Of a stretch of DNA of 39,950 nucleotides, positions 18,152 to 25,066 are shown piece after piece. The position numbers and the translations under genes are program-made. The notes below the pieces were generated by a model. That model saw nothing but the letters and a program-made list of their open reading frames with translations, made no database searches and was not told the origin of the DNA. Within the stretch, counting starts at the first letter, position 1. Each line of letters begins with the position of its first letter. Origin of the DNA: JAMHZE01 sp964424715 (GTDB lineage: Bacteria; Pseudomonadota; Alphaproteobacteria; Rickettsiales; UBA8987); the NCBI GenBank assembly GCA_964424715.1, contig CAYRJW010000008.1, positions 1 through 39,950 of the forward strand. Direction: 5' to 3'.

Positions 18152-18427
18152 ATGAACAAATTTAACGAAATATCCCTGCGTACAAAGACCATCTCAGAAA
18201 GGTCGCAGCGCGGCTATAAGATATATACCGATAAAAATAATTTCCAGCTTGTGGAAGCAACAACTGTTGCCGAGGCAATGGAGAAATCCGGCATAAAGAA
18301 TCCGGTCAAGATCGAGGTTGCCGGTGTCATTACCAGATCGCTTTTCGGGAAGTCCGAACTTGCCGAAATGCAATCTGCGCAAGCTGTTGAAGCTCCCGCC
18401 ACTCCTCCTACTTCCACGCCGGCCTGA
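18152..18427 (+). CDS. small hypothetical protein
   Basis: A 91-residue protein of unknown family lies 14 bases after the metC-like gene and 66 bases before the Gln/Asn-rich gene. The first 65 residues look folded and mixed in charge (SQRGYKIYTDKNNFQLVEA, then AMEKSGIKNPVKIEVAGV). The tail is Ala/Pro/Thr-rich and probably disordered. No signal peptide, membrane helix or catalytic motif is seen. Codon use resembles the neighbours, so I take it as a real gene. Confidence 0.6.
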   Translation: MNKFNEISLRTKTISERSQRGYKIYTDKNNFQLVEATTVAEAMEKSGIKNPVKIEVAGVITRSLFGKSELAEMQSAQAVEAPATPPTSTPA

Positions 18428-18493
18428 TTATAATTGCTTGTTTTTCAATAAAAAAGTAAAATAGGACCATGGGTTAGAGACCAGGGATAAGGC

Positions 18494-20101
18494 ATGGCTG
18501 AATTTAACATAAATAATTTGCTTGGGCGGAGTAACACCGGAGCAACTCCTGCCACTACTAATTTCGATTCACTGGTGAACCTCGCGCGTGGGCAGCTCGA
18601 AAATATCTCGCAGGAAGTGCAGAATCTGATTAACCAGTCATCCTTCAGCGGCAAGTCGTTATTGCTTGATGCTGGCGGTGTAAAAGTTCAGTTGCCACAG
18701 CTTGCAAATCTTGTCACAGGCCAGCAGGATATTTTATTGAAGACTGCTTTCCCGATAGATAAGGCCCAGAATTTTAATATACAGGTGCAGAATTCAAACG
18801 TAGTTTTAGATCAGGGTAAACCGGTATTGCAATTACAGGGGCAGATAATACAGAATAACCTCGCTCCGCAGAAATTCACCGCAGAAATCCCATTGCAAAG
18901 TTTGGCCACACAAGGGCATGCAGGCCCGGCAAACGCGACCACAGCACAGAACTCCGATCAGGTTGTAAGGAATTTCCTGCCGGAAAATAATGTTACCGTA
19001 TCTGCCAGAAATCTGAATGAAACTATCCGCCCGCTATTGCCGCAGAATTTGCAGAACTTGAATCTGGGCGCGCAGAATAATTTAAATGCGCAGATAAATT
19101 CCTTCACCACGCCATCAGGCCAGCAGATAGTGGTGAACCAGAACCAGATACCGATACCAACATCAACACAACAACCACAGCAGATAATGCAACAGGGTGT
19201 ATTGCCAAACGTGATTCAGGGACAGGTGGAGATATTCCCTGATGCCAATGAAGCTCTGATACGCACGGAATTCGGCACATTCAGGGTTCCGAACCTTACA
19301 CAACTACCAAACGGTTCAACGGTGAATTTCACTATCACCGGGCAACCCGCACAGCCGGCGGCGCCAACAAATAATATCCTTAATCTCAATCCTACCAATA
19401 TACAGGCATTGCGCCTGAACCTTGAGGCTTCCGATTCGCCGTTGCAGAATCTGCTGAGGTCACTGAATTCATCGCAGGGTGTTGCGCCGCTGGTGCAGAG
19501 ATTCTTCCCGCATCCGGATGATAAAACATCTTATGCACGTTCATTAATGTTCTTATCCAGTGTGGTGAAAGGCGCGCCGGAAGGCTGGCTTGGTGATGAT
19601 GGCCAGATGATAATAAACAGCACCAGCGAAAGTGATACCAATATGGGCCGCCTTCAGGAAGTGTTCGGCGTGCTGCGTAATTTTACCGGCCACGGTGAAC
19701 AAAAACTTAACCTTGACTGGAACAGCTATATAATCCCGCTCTATGACGGCAATAAATTATCATTCGTAACCATTCAGGTTCAGCGCGACCCCGATGGAAG
19801 CGACCGTCAGAACACCAGGGGCAAACGCAAATTCATACTTGAGCTGGAACAGGATGATCTCGGCCGAGTGGCGATAGAAGGCTTATATTCCAAGGTGGAA
19901 GGCAAGGTGGATAATCTGGACGTGGTACTGAAGACCGAAAAGGATGTGGACGATGCATTCAAGGCCGAACTCATCAATATTTTCAATGAGACCGCCACCG
20001 CCTATAATTTCAACGGCAGCCTTAATTTCATGCCTTTTACTACCGCAACCCCGCTATATACCGATGTGTCCAAGATACTTGGCGATGGAATAGTGATTTA
20101 A
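18494..20101 (+). CDS. Gln/Asn-rich protein with FliK-like C-terminus
   Basis: The 535-residue protein starts at an ATG preceded by AGGGATAAGG. Residues 1-300 are rich in Gln, Asn, Pro and Thr, with a small domain (QGQVEIFPDANEALIRTEFG then LPNGSTVNFTITGQ) like those in alphaproteobacterial flagellar hook-length proteins. The C-terminal 200 residues include FILELEQDDLGRVAIEGLYS, which resembles the L.L.P..LG.V.V pattern of the Flg_hook domain of FliK. FliK measures hook length and switches flagellar export specificity. No signal peptide is present, as for FliK. No other flagellar gene is in the window, so this could equally be a FliK-derived protein with another role. Confidence 0.5.
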   Translation: MAEFNINNLLGRSNTGATPATTNFDSLVNLARGQLENISQEVQNLINQSSFSGKSLLLDAGGVKVQLPQLANLVTGQQDILLKTAFPIDKAQNFNIQVQNSNVVLDQGKPVLQLQGQIIQNNLAPQKFTAEIPLQSLATQGHAGPANATTAQNSDQVVRNFLPENNVTVSARNLNETIRPLLPQNLQNLNLGAQNNLNAQINSFTTPSGQQIVVNQNQIPIPTSTQQPQQIMQQGVLPNVIQGQVEIFPDANEALIRTEFGTFRVPNLTQLPNGSTVNFTITGQPAQPAAPTNNILNLNPTNIQALRLNLEASDSPLQNLLRSLNSSQGVAPLVQRFFPHPDDKTSYARSLMFLSSVVKGAPEGWLGDDGQMIINSTSESDTNMGRLQEVFGVLRNFTGHGEQKLNLDWNSYIIPLYDGNKLSFVTIQVQRDPDGSDRQNTRGKRKFILELEQDDLGRVAIEGLYSKVEGKVDNLDVVLKTEKDVDDAFKAELINIFNETATAYNFNGSLNFMPFTTATPLYTDVSKILGDGIVI

Positions 20102-20166
20102 TCCTTGATTTTCTGATCATTCTGGCTATATTCCACTTCCCTTAAAAGGGTGATTATAGTAAGTGC

Positions 20167-20195
20167 TTGATATACAATGGTTATATCTACATAAT
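20167..20195 (+). promoter_or_regulatory. probable sigma70 promoter for rpmI-rplT
   Basis: TTGATA (20167-20172) and CATAAT (20190-20195) are spaced by 17 bases, 41 bases upstream of the rpmI start. This is the best promoter match in the 134-base spacer. No ribosomal L20 autoregulatory leader or infC gene was recognised upstream. Confidence 0.5.
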
Positions 20196-20235
20196 GGCTG
20201 CCTTACGTAATTAAAACCAATAACGGAGATAAAAA

Positions 20236-20436
20236 ATGCCAAAACTGAAGACCAAATCGGGCGTTAAAAAACGCTTCAAAACTACCGGTACCGGTAAAGT
20301 TGTTGCCTCTCAGGCCAACAAACGCCACAACATGAGAAAGCGCCAGAAATCCCAGATCAGGAGACAAAAGGGTACAACTATCCTTAATGAGTCTGATGCT
20401 AATATCGTCAGGAAATTTATTCCTTATGGACTTTAA
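20236..20436 (+). CDS. rpmI: 50S ribosomal protein L35
   Basis: A 66-residue basic protein beginning MPKLKTKSGVKKRFKTTGTG, the diagnostic L35 start, and ending with the family C-terminus VRKFIPYGL. It binds 23S rRNA in the large subunit. A CGGAG ribosome-binding site precedes the ATG. rplT follows after 47 bases, the standard order. infC, which normally precedes rpmI, is missing here. Confidence 0.98.
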   Translation: MPKLKTKSGVKKRFKTTGTGKVVASQANKRHNMRKRQKSQIRRQKGTTILNESDANIVRKFIPYGL

Positions 20437-20483
20437 GATCTCTTAAAAGTTCTAACAAAAACAATATTTAATGGAGAAATAAG

Positions 20484-20879
20484 ATGGCTCGTGTAAAAGG
20501 TGGATTAATGACGAAGAAACGTCATAAGAAAATTCTTAAAATGGCTAAAGGTTACGTTGGAAGAAGCAAGAACTGCTTCATCATCGCTAACCAGAAGATC
20601 GAAAAAGGTCTTCAATACGCATATCGCGACAGGAAGAACAAAAAACGTACATTCCGTAATCTTTGGGTTGCCCGTATCAATGCTGCTGCCCGTCTGAATG
20701 ATATGGTTTATTCTGATCTGGTTCACGGCCTGAAACTTGCAGGCGTTACCCTTGACAGGAAAGTTCTTGCGCAGATAGCTGTTGAAAGCCCTGAGTCTTT
20801 CACTGAAATAGCTAACCAGGCTAAAACCGCCCTTGCGAATAACAAGGTGAATCCTAAAGGCCAGAAGAAAGCGGCATAA
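20484..20879 (+). CDS. rplT: 50S ribosomal protein L20
   Basis: L20 is an early-assembly protein of the large ribosomal subunit. The protein begins MARVKGGLMTKKRHKKILKM and contains ARINAAARLNDMVYSDLVHG, both typical. At 131 residues it is somewhat longer than the common 117-120, owing to a short lysine- and alanine-rich tail. A GGAGAAATAAG ribosome-binding region precedes the ATG. Ile codon use here leans to ATC, unlike most genes in the window, consistent with high expression. Confidence 0.98.
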   Translation: MARVKGGLMTKKRHKKILKMAKGYVGRSKNCFIIANQKIEKGLQYAYRDRKNKKRTFRNLWVARINAAARLNDMVYSDLVHGLKLAGVTLDRKVLAQIAVESPESFTEIANQAKTALANNKVNPKGQKKAA

Positions 20880-20890
20880 GGTAGTTACTG

Positions 20891-20910
20891 GTAACCAGTC
20901 AACTGGTTAC
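20891..20910. repeat. short inverted repeat after rplT
   Basis: GTAACCAGT (20891-20899) and ACTGGTTAC (20902-20910) form a compact hairpin 12 bases past the rplT stop. It may contribute to a transcript end or RNA processing between rplT and pheS. It lacks a U-tract. Confidence 0.4.
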
Positions 20911-20922
20911 TGGATCCTATAT

Positions 20923-20961
20923 ATTTTCCCTCATCCTGTTATTGCGGGGTGAGGGTAAAAT
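20923..20961 (+). terminator. hairpin between rplT and pheS, possible terminator or repeat remnant
   Basis: CCCTCATCC (20928-20936) pairs with GGGGTGAGGG (20946-20955), flanked by complementary ATTTT and AAAAT. The sequence GGGGTGAGGGT also occurs at the inner end of the right terminal repeat of the DUF559 element, so this may be a decayed copy reused as a hairpin. Confidence 0.4.
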
Positions 20962-21000
20962 TTATCTAGAGTTTTTCCAATTTTGTTCTAAGTTTATCTC

Positions 21001-22104
21001 GTGAACCAAGCAATGAAAACATATACCGACCACTCTCTTATGGAGGTGGAATCGAATGCCAAGGCAGAAATTTCATCTGCTGAAACCCTTGATGTCCTTG
21101 AGAAAATCAGGGTAAAATATCTTGGTAAAGAGGGAGAGATAACAGTCCAGCTTAAATTAGTAGGCTCACTTCCTGTTGAGGAGAAAAAAGCTTTCGGTAT
21201 GAAAGTTAACTTAGCAAAAGAAAAAGTGGCAACGCTTTTAAACGCCAAGAAAGAAACGCTTGAATCAGCCGCTCTCTCTGAGAAACTTGCCAAAGAATTC
21301 ATTGATGTAACCATTCCTGTAAAATCTGAGAATCAGGGTTCCATCCACCCGGTAACGCAGGTTACTGAGGAAATAATTGAGATATTCTCCGCCATGGGTT
21401 TTTCCGTCGCTGAAGGTCCGGAGATCGAAGATGATTACCGCAATTTCACCGCACTGAACATCCCGGAGAACCACCCGGCAAGGCAGATGCATGATACGTT
21501 TTATATTAAAGATGGTGCTAGTGCTGGTGATAAGAAATTTGTTTTGCGCACACATACTTCCCCGGTGCAGATACGCACGATGGAAAATACTAAACCGCCA
21601 ATAAAAATAATCGCTCCCGGCCGTACTTTCCGCTGTGATTCCGACCAGACCCATTCCCCGATGTTCCACCAGGTTGAAGGCCTTTACATCGATAAGAATG
21701 TAAGCATGGATATGCTGAAAGGCACATTGCAGGAATTCGTCGATAGTTTCTTCGGCGTAAAAAATCTAAAGATGCGCTTCCGCGCGAGTTTCTTCCCCTT
21801 CACCGAACCAAGCGCCGAAGTTGATATCGGCTGCAGTCGCAAGAACGGCACCATAAAAATAGGCGAAGGCGACGACTGGCTGGAAGTTCTCGGCTGCGGC
21901 ATGGTCCACCCGAATGTGCTTAAGAATGTAGGAATAGACCCAACCGAATATCGCGGTTTTGCATTTGGAATGGGGATAGAAAGACTGGCGATGCTGAAAT
22001 ATGGTATCTCTGACCTGAGGCAATTCTATGAATCCGACCTGCGGTTCTTAAAGCATTATTCCTTCGCAAATTTCGATGTGCCGAAGTTGAGCGGTGGTTG
22101 GTGA
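21001..22104 (+). CDS. pheS: phenylalanine-tRNA ligase alpha subunit
   Basis: PheS is the catalytic subunit of the heterotetrameric enzyme that charges tRNA-Phe. Class II synthetase motifs are visible: motif 2 around APGRTFRCDSDQTHSPMFHQVEG and motif 3 around GFAFGMGIERLAMLKYG, with an N-terminal coiled-coil region (residues 1-100) that contacts tRNA. Length is 367 residues from the GTG at 21001. ATG codons at 21013 and 21040 are also possible starts, and none has a good ribosome-binding site. The obligatory partner pheT, almost always next, is not downstream; the DUF559 element and convergent mnmE follow instead. Confidence 0.96.
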   Translation: MNQAMKTYTDHSLMEVESNAKAEISSAETLDVLEKIRVKYLGKEGEITVQLKLVGSLPVEEKKAFGMKVNLAKEKVATLLNAKKETLESAALSEKLAKEFIDVTIPVKSENQGSIHPVTQVTEEIIEIFSAMGFSVAEGPEIEDDYRNFTALNIPENHPARQMHDTFYIKDGASAGDKKFVLRTHTSPVQIRTMENTKPPIKIIAPGRTFRCDSDQTHSPMFHQVEGLYIDKNVSMDMLKGTLQEFVDSFFGVKNLKMRFRASFFPFTEPSAEVDIGCSRKNGTIKIGEGDDWLEVLGCGMVHPNVLKNVGIDPTEYRGFAFGMGIERLAMLKYGISDLRQFYESDLRFLKHYSFANFDVPKLSGGW

Positions 22105-22114
22105 TTATTATACT

Positions 22115-22153
22115 CCCCCTCTCCCTTGAGGGGAGAGGGTAGGGTGAGGGTGA
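22115..22153 (+). repeat. left terminal inverted repeat of the DUF559 cassette
   Basis: The 39-base repeat contains an internal hairpin, CCCTCTCCC (22117-22125) with GGGAGAGGG (22131-22139), then GTAGGGTGAGGGTGA-like sequence. It matches the reverse complement of 22524-22563 apart from one substitution and one single-base indel. Confidence 0.9.
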
Positions 22154-22172
22154 TATTCAGAGATTTTAAACT

Positions 22173-22514
22173 TTACAAAACACCACATTCTCTTCCAATA
22201 GTTTCTAAAACTCCATCCAGATTTTCATTGATTTCATTATTCCAGAATCTCAAAATTTTGAAATCATGCAGTTTTAAATAATTATCCCGTGTATGATCTT
22301 TTGCAGGGTTCTCGCCAATGTTATGCTGGCTGCCATCAAGCTTTATAATTATATTTTTCTCTAAACATACGAAATCGAGGATATAATTACCGAATGGGTA
22401 TTGTCGGCGGAATTTTAATTCGTGAAAGTTATTATTGCGCAGGTGGCGCCATAATTTTTTCTCATGGTCGGTGGAGTTTTTTCTTAAGGTTTTTGACAGT
22501 TTGTTTGAATGCAT
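22173..22514 (-). CDS. DUF559 protein (Vsr/restriction-endonuclease-like fold), likely inactive site
   Basis: This 113-residue protein is a typical short DUF559 member: TDHEKKLWRHLRNN, then FRRQYPFGNYILDFVCLE, then LDGSQH, and finally KILRFWNNEINENLDGVLE. The family is related to very-short-patch-repair endonucleases, and its biological role is not established. The position just before LDG is normally an acidic residue (usually VELDG or IEIDG), but here it is Lys (AAG, IIIKLDG), so nuclease activity is doubtful. The gene fills the cassette between the two inverted repeats, starting 10 bases from the right repeat. No other gene is in the unit, so it depends on the host for anything else. Confidence 0.9.
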   Translation of the reverse strand: MHSNKLSKTLRKNSTDHEKKLWRHLRNNNFHELKFRRQYPFGNYILDFVCLEKNIIIKLDGSQHNIGENPAKDHTRDNYLKLHDFKILRFWNNEINENLDGVLETIGRECGVL

Positions 22515-22523
22515 TGCGTTTCA

Positions 22524-22563
22524 TCACCCTCACCCCAACCCTCTCCCCTCAAGGGAGAGGGGG
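22524..22563 (-). repeat. right terminal inverted repeat of the DUF559 cassette
   Basis: The 40-base repeat is the inverse of the left end. It reads TCACCCTCACCCCAACCCTC at its inner side, then the internal CCCTCAAGGGAGAGG hairpin half-sites. It ends five bases before the mnmE stop codon, so the two GC-rich hairpins flanking the cassette could also act as transcription barriers between convergent pheS and mnmE. Confidence 0.9.
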
Positions 22564-22568
22564 TTAAT

Positions 22569-23912
22569 TTATTTCCCGATACAGAACTCTGAAAATATCT
22601 TGTCCAAAATATCTTCAACGCCGATTTTTCCGACAATTTTGCCCAGATAAAAACTCGCGCGGCGGAGATTTTCGGCGCAGAGTTCTATTGGAAGGTTCTG
22701 CTCTCGGGCTTCAATGAAGCCACTTAACTCGGCAACGCAATTCTCTAGATTAACTTTGTGGCGTTTGCGGGTTACTATGGCGTTTTCAGAATTACCCAAC
22801 AGTTTTTCTACTTTTTCTTTTATCTTTTTTACAAGTTCGGTGGTGCCGGTTCTTTCTTTCAGGGAGATGGGAATTAAACCTTGTACTTCGTACTTCGTAC
22901 TTGGTACTTCGTTCAGGTCGATCTTGTTTATGACGATCAGGTTATTATCATCATTCAAATATTTTTTTATGTTCTTATCCGCATTCTTCAGGGATCCGGT
23001 GGAGATATCTTCCAGCATTACGATGGCGAAATCGGCTTTTTCGGCTTTTTCCAGGGCGCGTTTTACGCCTTCCTGTTCTATCTCATCTTTGCTTTCGCGG
23101 ATGCCGGCAGTGTCGATCATGGTAAGGGGCAGGCCATCTATGTTCAAATGGGCCTCGATGGAATCGCGGGTGGTTCCGGCTATTTCGGAGACGATGGCGA
23201 GATCGCGCTGGCTCAGGAAATTTATCAGGGTGGATTTACCGACATTCGGAGCGCCGATTATGGTGGCCACGGCACCAAGCCTGATGCGCTCGCCGGAATT
23301 ATTATTTATCTGCAGATCGATCTCGCTGATGATATTTTTTATTTTGCGCTGCGCCTGCAGGTCAAGATCGGCCGGGATGTTCTCATCGGGGAAATCGATA
23401 TAGGCTTCTACGAAGGCCATCATCTCTATGATGCGGGTGCGCCAGTCCTCGTATATTTTTGAATTCTCGCCTTCCATCGCGCGGAGGGCCTGTTTGGCTT
23501 GCGCGGAGGTTTCGGCCTCGATAAGATCGGCAAGGCCTTCGGCCTGGATAAGGTCCATCTTGTTATTCTCGAATGCGCGCTTGGAAAATTCACCCGGTTC
23601 GGCAACGCGGAAATTCGGTACGCTGGAGAGGTGGTTCAGCAGCGAATCCAGAACCGCGATGCTGCCATGAGTGTGGAATTCAACGCAGGCCTCGCCGGTG
23701 AAACTGTAGGGAGCGGGGAAATAGAGGCAAAGGGCATGATCTATTATTTTGCCATCTTTGGCGATGAGTTTTTTGTATATGGCCTTGCGCGGCTCCGGTA
23801 ACTGGTTGAAACCTAATGAAAATAGGGCCTGTTCAGCTTTCGGGCCGGATATGCGGACCACTGCGACACCAGCCTTTCCGCGGCCGGAGGAGATTGCAAA
23901 GATATTATCCAT
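22569..23912 (-). CDS. mnmE: tRNA uridine-5-carboxymethylaminomethyl modification GTPase MnmE
   Basis: MnmE with MnmG modifies U34 of certain tRNAs. The 447-residue protein has the N-terminal folate-binding domain (MDNIFAISSGRGKAGVAVVR). It also has the GTPase domain with G1 GAPNVGKST, G2/G3 GTTRD and DTAG, G4 NKID, and the invariant C-terminal FCIGK. The cysteine in that tail is needed for modification. Just after G4 a run of four 7-base repeats (22884-22911) encodes part of NEVPSTKYEVQG, longer than the usual linker here. The gene ends against the DUF559 element. Upstream it faces pdhB across a 155-base spacer with an inverted repeat. Confidence 0.97.
   Translation of the reverse strand: MDNIFAISSGRGKAGVAVVRISGPKAEQALFSLGFNQLPEPRKAIYKKLIAKDGKIIDHALCLYFPAPYSFTGEACVEFHTHGSIAVLDSLLNHLSSVPNFRVAEPGEFSKRAFENNKMDLIQAEGLADLIEAETSAQAKQALRAMEGENSKIYEDWRTRIIEMMAFVEAYIDFPDENIPADLDLQAQRKIKNIISEIDLQINNNSGERIRLGAVATIIGAPNVGKSTLINFLSQRDLAIVSEIAGTTRDSIEAHLNIDGLPLTMIDTAGIRESKDEIEQEGVKRALEKAEKADFAIVMLEDISTGSLKNADKNIKKYLNDDNNLIVINKIDLNEVPSTKYEVQGLIPISLKERTGTTELVKKIKEKVEKLLGNSENAIVTRKRHKVNLENCVAELSGFIEAREQNLPIELCAENLRRASFYLGKIVGKIGVEDILDKIFSEFCIGK
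22884..22911. repeat. 4 x 7-base tandem repeat inside mnmE
   Basis: Four consecutive units, TACTTCG, TACTTCG, TACTTGG, TACTTCG, lie within the mnmE coding sequence. Because seven is not a multiple of three, gain or loss of a single unit would shift the reading frame of mnmE. Similar GAAGTACGAAGTAC-type repeats occur dispersed in some bacterial genomes. Confidence 0.9.
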
Positions 23913-23920
23913 TTAACCTG

Positions 23921-24061
23921 GTTTTCCGTTTTTAGTTTTTAGTTGTCAGAACCTTAATTCTAGCTTGATATTATTAATCTTTTAATATAGATATTCAAAG
24001 ATTTTATTTAGTTTAAAGTTGCGCTAACTTAACGGACAACTAAAAACTAACAACTGAAAAC
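23921..24061. repeat. 27-base inverted repeat flanking the mnmE-pdhB promoter region
   Basis: The left arm 23921-23947 and right arm 24035-24061 match in inverse orientation at all but about three positions, with a perfect 14-base core (GACAACTAAAAACT on one strand). They enclose 87 AT-rich bases holding a candidate pdhB promoter. This may be a miniature inverted-repeat element that now forms the intergenic region. Confidence 0.7.
23965..23993 (+). promoter_or_regulatory. candidate promoter for pdhB-carA
   Basis: TTGATA (23965-23970) is followed after 17 bases by TAGATA (23988-23993), 75 bases upstream of the pdhB ATG and inside the region between the inverted-repeat arms. Confidence 0.35.
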
Positions 24062-24067
24062 AAACCT

Positions 24068-25066
24068 ATGAAACAAACAGTTCGTGTAGCCCTGAGAGAT
24101 GCAATGGCCGAGGAAATGCGCCGTGATCCTGAAGTTTTCGTGATGGGTGAGGAAGTGGCGGAATATCAGGGTGCCTATAAGGTGACCGAAGGTTTACTCG
24201 CAGAATTCGGCGCAAAACGCGTTATCGATACCCCTATCACCGAACATGGCTTTGCCGGGCTTGGCGTTGGCGCGGCCTTCACGGGCTTAAAGCCGGTGGT
24301 GGAATTCATGACATGGAATTTCGCGATGCAGGCGGTGGATCAAATAATAAATTCAGCAGCAAAAACAAATTACATGAGCGGCGGGCAGGTTAAATGCCCT
24401 ATCGTGTTCCGCGGGCCTAACGGCGCGGCATCACGCGTTGGCGCGCAGCACTCGCAATGTTATGCTTCATGGTATGCGCATATCCCGGGCCTGATAGTCA
24501 TCGCCCCGTGGGATGCAGCTTCCAGCAAAGGCTTGCTTAAAGCGGCCATCCGCAACCCTAACCCGGTGATATTCCTTGAGAATGAACTTTCCTACGGAAA
24601 ATCTTACGATGTGCCTGATGAAAATTACGATTCGGGTGACTATATAGTTGAAATAGGCAAAGCGAAAATTGTACGCGCCGGAACAGATGTTACCATAACC
24701 GCTTTCTCGCTACAGGTGGATATGGCATTACAGGCCGCAGAAATGCTTGAAGAGGAAGGTATATCGGCTGAAGTTATAGATCTTCGCACCATACGCCCGA
24801 TAGATAAGGATGCGATAATAAATTCAGTCCGTAAAACCTCTCGCCTTGTTGCAGTTGAAGAAGGCTGGCCTTTTGCCGGTGTTGCGGCAGAGATAATCGC
24901 GCTGGTGAACGAGAATGCCTTTGATGATCTCGATGCGCCGGTTGAACGCGTAACAGGTGTGGATGTTCCATTACCATACGCAGCTAACCTTGAGAAACTG
25001 GCACTCCCGCAGGTGCAGAATATAGTTGATGCGGCAAAAAGAGCTTGTTACAGGAATAAGAAATAA
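24068..25066 (+). CDS. pdhB: pyruvate dehydrogenase E1 component, beta subunit
   Basis: With the alpha subunit this protein forms the thiamine-diphosphate E1 enzyme that decarboxylates pyruvate in the pyruvate dehydrogenase complex. The 332-residue protein has the conserved GEEVAEYQGAYKVTEGL, TPITEHGFAGLGVGAAF and GAQHSQCYASWYAHIPGL segments. It lacks the N-terminal lipoyl domain found in many alphaproteobacterial PdhB proteins and in that respect resembles rickettsial PdhB. The related branched-chain E1 beta subunit is an alternative, but the match to PdhB is better. pdhA and pdhC are not adjacent. Its stop overlaps the start of carA (TAATG). Confidence 0.94.
   Translation: MKQTVRVALRDAMAEEMRRDPEVFVMGEEVAEYQGAYKVTEGLLAEFGAKRVIDTPITEHGFAGLGVGAAFTGLKPVVEFMTWNFAMQAVDQIINSAAKTNYMSGGQVKCPIVFRGPNGAASRVGAQHSQCYASWYAHIPGLIVIAPWDAASSKGLLKAAIRNPNPVIFLENELSYGKSYDVPDENYDSGDYIVEIGKAKIVRAGTDVTITAFSLQVDMALQAAEMLEEEGISAEVIDLRTIRPIDKDAIINSVRKTSRLVAVEEGWPFAGVAAEIIALVNENAFDDLDAPVERVTGVDVPLPYAANLEKLALPQVQNIVDAAKRACYRNKK

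Larger units (their letters stand above)
22115..22563. mobile_element. inverted-repeat-bounded DUF559 cassette
   Basis: A 449-base unit is bounded by near-identical inverted repeats at 22115-22153 and 22524-22563 and contains a single gene on the minus strand. It begins 10 bases after the pheS stop and ends 5 bases before the mnmE stop. No clear target-site duplication is visible. The unit's gene is far richer in AT than its ends. A relative without a gene lies at 8524-8692. I treat it as a candidate small mobile unit; mobility itself is inference. Confidence 0.55.

Noticed and set aside
22435..22650. 71-residue frame with peptide HPHPNPLPSRERG
   Set aside because: It is the translation of the inverted repeat and antisense to the DUF559 and mnmE genes.
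22884..22911. CRISPR or direct-repeat array
   Set aside because: The units are contiguous 7-mers with no spacers; no CRISPR-like array was seen anywhere in the window.
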